A program made the translations under genes and the position numbers. Shown here piece by piece: positions 63,442 through 64,000 of a stretch of DNA of 64,000 nt; position 1 is the stretch's first letter; every line of letters starts with the position of its first letter. This stretch comes from Rhodococcus jostii NBRC 16295 (GTDB lineage Bacteria > Actinomycetota > Actinomycetes > Mycobacteriales > Mycobacteriaceae): the NCBI RefSeq assembly GCF_001894825.1, contig NZ_BCWY01000041.1, positions 20,249 to 84,248 of the forward strand. The letters run 5' to 3'. The notes beneath the pieces were generated by a model. It had not been told where the DNA came from and made no database searches. It saw only the letters and a program-made list of their open reading frames with translations.

Positions 63442-64000
63442 TTAGTAGGTGAGGTTATCGATCAACCACCGGCCGTCTGCTGCGGTGAGGGTGAGCCAGA
63501 CCGTGGTGTCGGGCTCGACGGGGCGGGTGGTGTTGCCGGTGACCGTGGTTTGGGTGATCGTGGCGACCCGGTGCGCGGTGGTGTCGGTGTCGGGTGGGCA
63601 GCCGGAGCAACCGATGGCGACGTCGGCGATGACCCGGGCGTTGTCGTTGATCCATTGCTGCCATTGCAGGCTGGGTCCGCGTTCGTTCCGGACATCGGAG
63701 GTCAGGCGTGCAGCCAGGGCGGGTGTGAACCATTGTGTCGCGCGCCGGAATCCGCTGGTGGGGTTCTCGTCGGTGGTGGGGGCCAAGGTGAATGCGACGG
63801 TCATGGCCTGGTGGACGACGTCTTCTGGCGATGTTGGTTCCGGTCGCTGAGATGCGCTGGTCCCCGTTTGCGGTGCAGCTGCAGGTGCGGTCGTGGTGCT
63901 CTGGGGTGTCGCGGTTCCTGGGGGGTTGCCGTTGTCCTGGCAGGAGTAGAGCAGTGCCGCGGCCGCCGCGATGATCACTGCGAGCACGATTAGGGCCTTT
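63442..64000 (-). CDS. Membrane-anchored or secreted protein, 5' end outside window
   Basis: The frame is open to the window edge (ALIVLAVIIAAAAALLYSCQ is the end of a signal or anchor). It has a Thr/Pro/Ala-rich linker and a domain of about 110 residues (EDVVHQAMTVAFTLAPTTDE ... WLTLTAADGRWLIDNLTY) that looks like an NTF2-like or conjugation accessory domain (inference). It is probably exported and membrane bound. It lies 26 bases before the lipoprotein gene, in one operon. Confidence 0.75.
   Translation of the reverse strand, partial: KALIVLAVIIAAAAALLYSCQDNGNPPGTATPQSTTTAPAAAPQTGTSASQRPEPTSPEDVVHQAMTVAFTLAPTTDENPTSGFRRATQWFTPALAARLTSDVRNERGPSLQWQQWINDNARVIADVAIGCSGCPPDTDTTAHRVATITQTTVTGNTTRPVEPDTTVWLTLTAADGRWLIDNLTY

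Noticed and set aside
1..64000. CRISPR arrays, tRNA or rRNA genes
   Set aside because: No regularly spaced repeats and no tRNA- or rRNA-like sequence was noticed on reading; a covariance-model search would be needed to exclude them fully.

Overview
The window looks like accessory DNA from a high-GC actinomycete, most likely Rhodococcus or a close relative such as Gordonia or Nocardia. The reasons are the GC-rich codon use with GTG/TTG starts, PknK-type and AfsR/LuxR-type ATPase regulators, WhiB-like proteins, mycofactocin-type SDRs and FprB-type reductases. The right end holds a probable replication protein, WhiB-like and XRE regulators, and two secreted or lipoprotein genes of the kind seen beside conjugation loci. 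A (mega)plasmid or integrated element is therefore plausible, but this is inference. No rRNA, tRNA or CRISPR array was recognised.

Region 1 (1-13.1 kb) is a catabolic region: SDRs, two acyl-CoA dehydrogenases (one ACAD10/11-like), an MFS carrier, an enoyl-CoA hydratase, an acyl-CoA synthetase and a large LuxR-family ATPase regulator. It also contains a broken sodA. Region 2 (13.1-27.1 kb) looks like the core of an uncharacterised pathway. It has an OYE/dienoyl-CoA-reductase-type flavoenzyme, a VOC protein, a PcaC-like protein, a ferredoxin, an FprB-like reductase, an FMN reductase, a close RutA homologue, an amidase-signature enzyme, a ferredoxin reductase, a thiolase and an SDR. Five copies of an 18-bp CTAACG...CGTA(T/C)G-type operator lie upstream of these transcription units, including two in region 1, and suggest one regulon.

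Region 3 (27.5-44.4 kb) contains an OxyR-like regulator and a complete xanthine-oxidase-family (coxDEF + coxMSL-like) molybdenum hydroxylase locus. The active-site loop of the large subunit is not that of CO dehydrogenase. Nearby are an MHS carrier, an amine oxidase and an APC permease. A related but shorter 14-bp operator (CTAACGTACGTAWG) marks this region and also the TetR gene at 51.7 kb. A decayed second coxL tail joined to a second copy of the coxM promoter lies at 42.5-42.8 kb, surrounded by transposase remnants.

Region 4 (44.4-55.0 kb) is regulatory: a PknK-like kinase, a second LuxR-family ATPase, the TetR protein, then an SRPBCC protein and a short acyl-CoA dehydrogenase-like protein. 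Region 5 (55.3-64 kb) is plasmid-like: a replication-type HTH protein with a hairpin-rich leader, an operon of four overlapping genes including two WhiB-like proteins, an XRE protein, a GAF/DUF5593-like protein, an unusual cytochrome P450, a GNAT acetyltransferase, and two exported proteins, the last one cut by the window edge.

Working model (inference): regions 2 and 3 together would import a nitrogen-containing cyclic compound, hydroxylate or oxidise it, open the ring with the RutA-like monooxygenase, hydrolyse the resulting amide, and pass the product to beta-oxidation.
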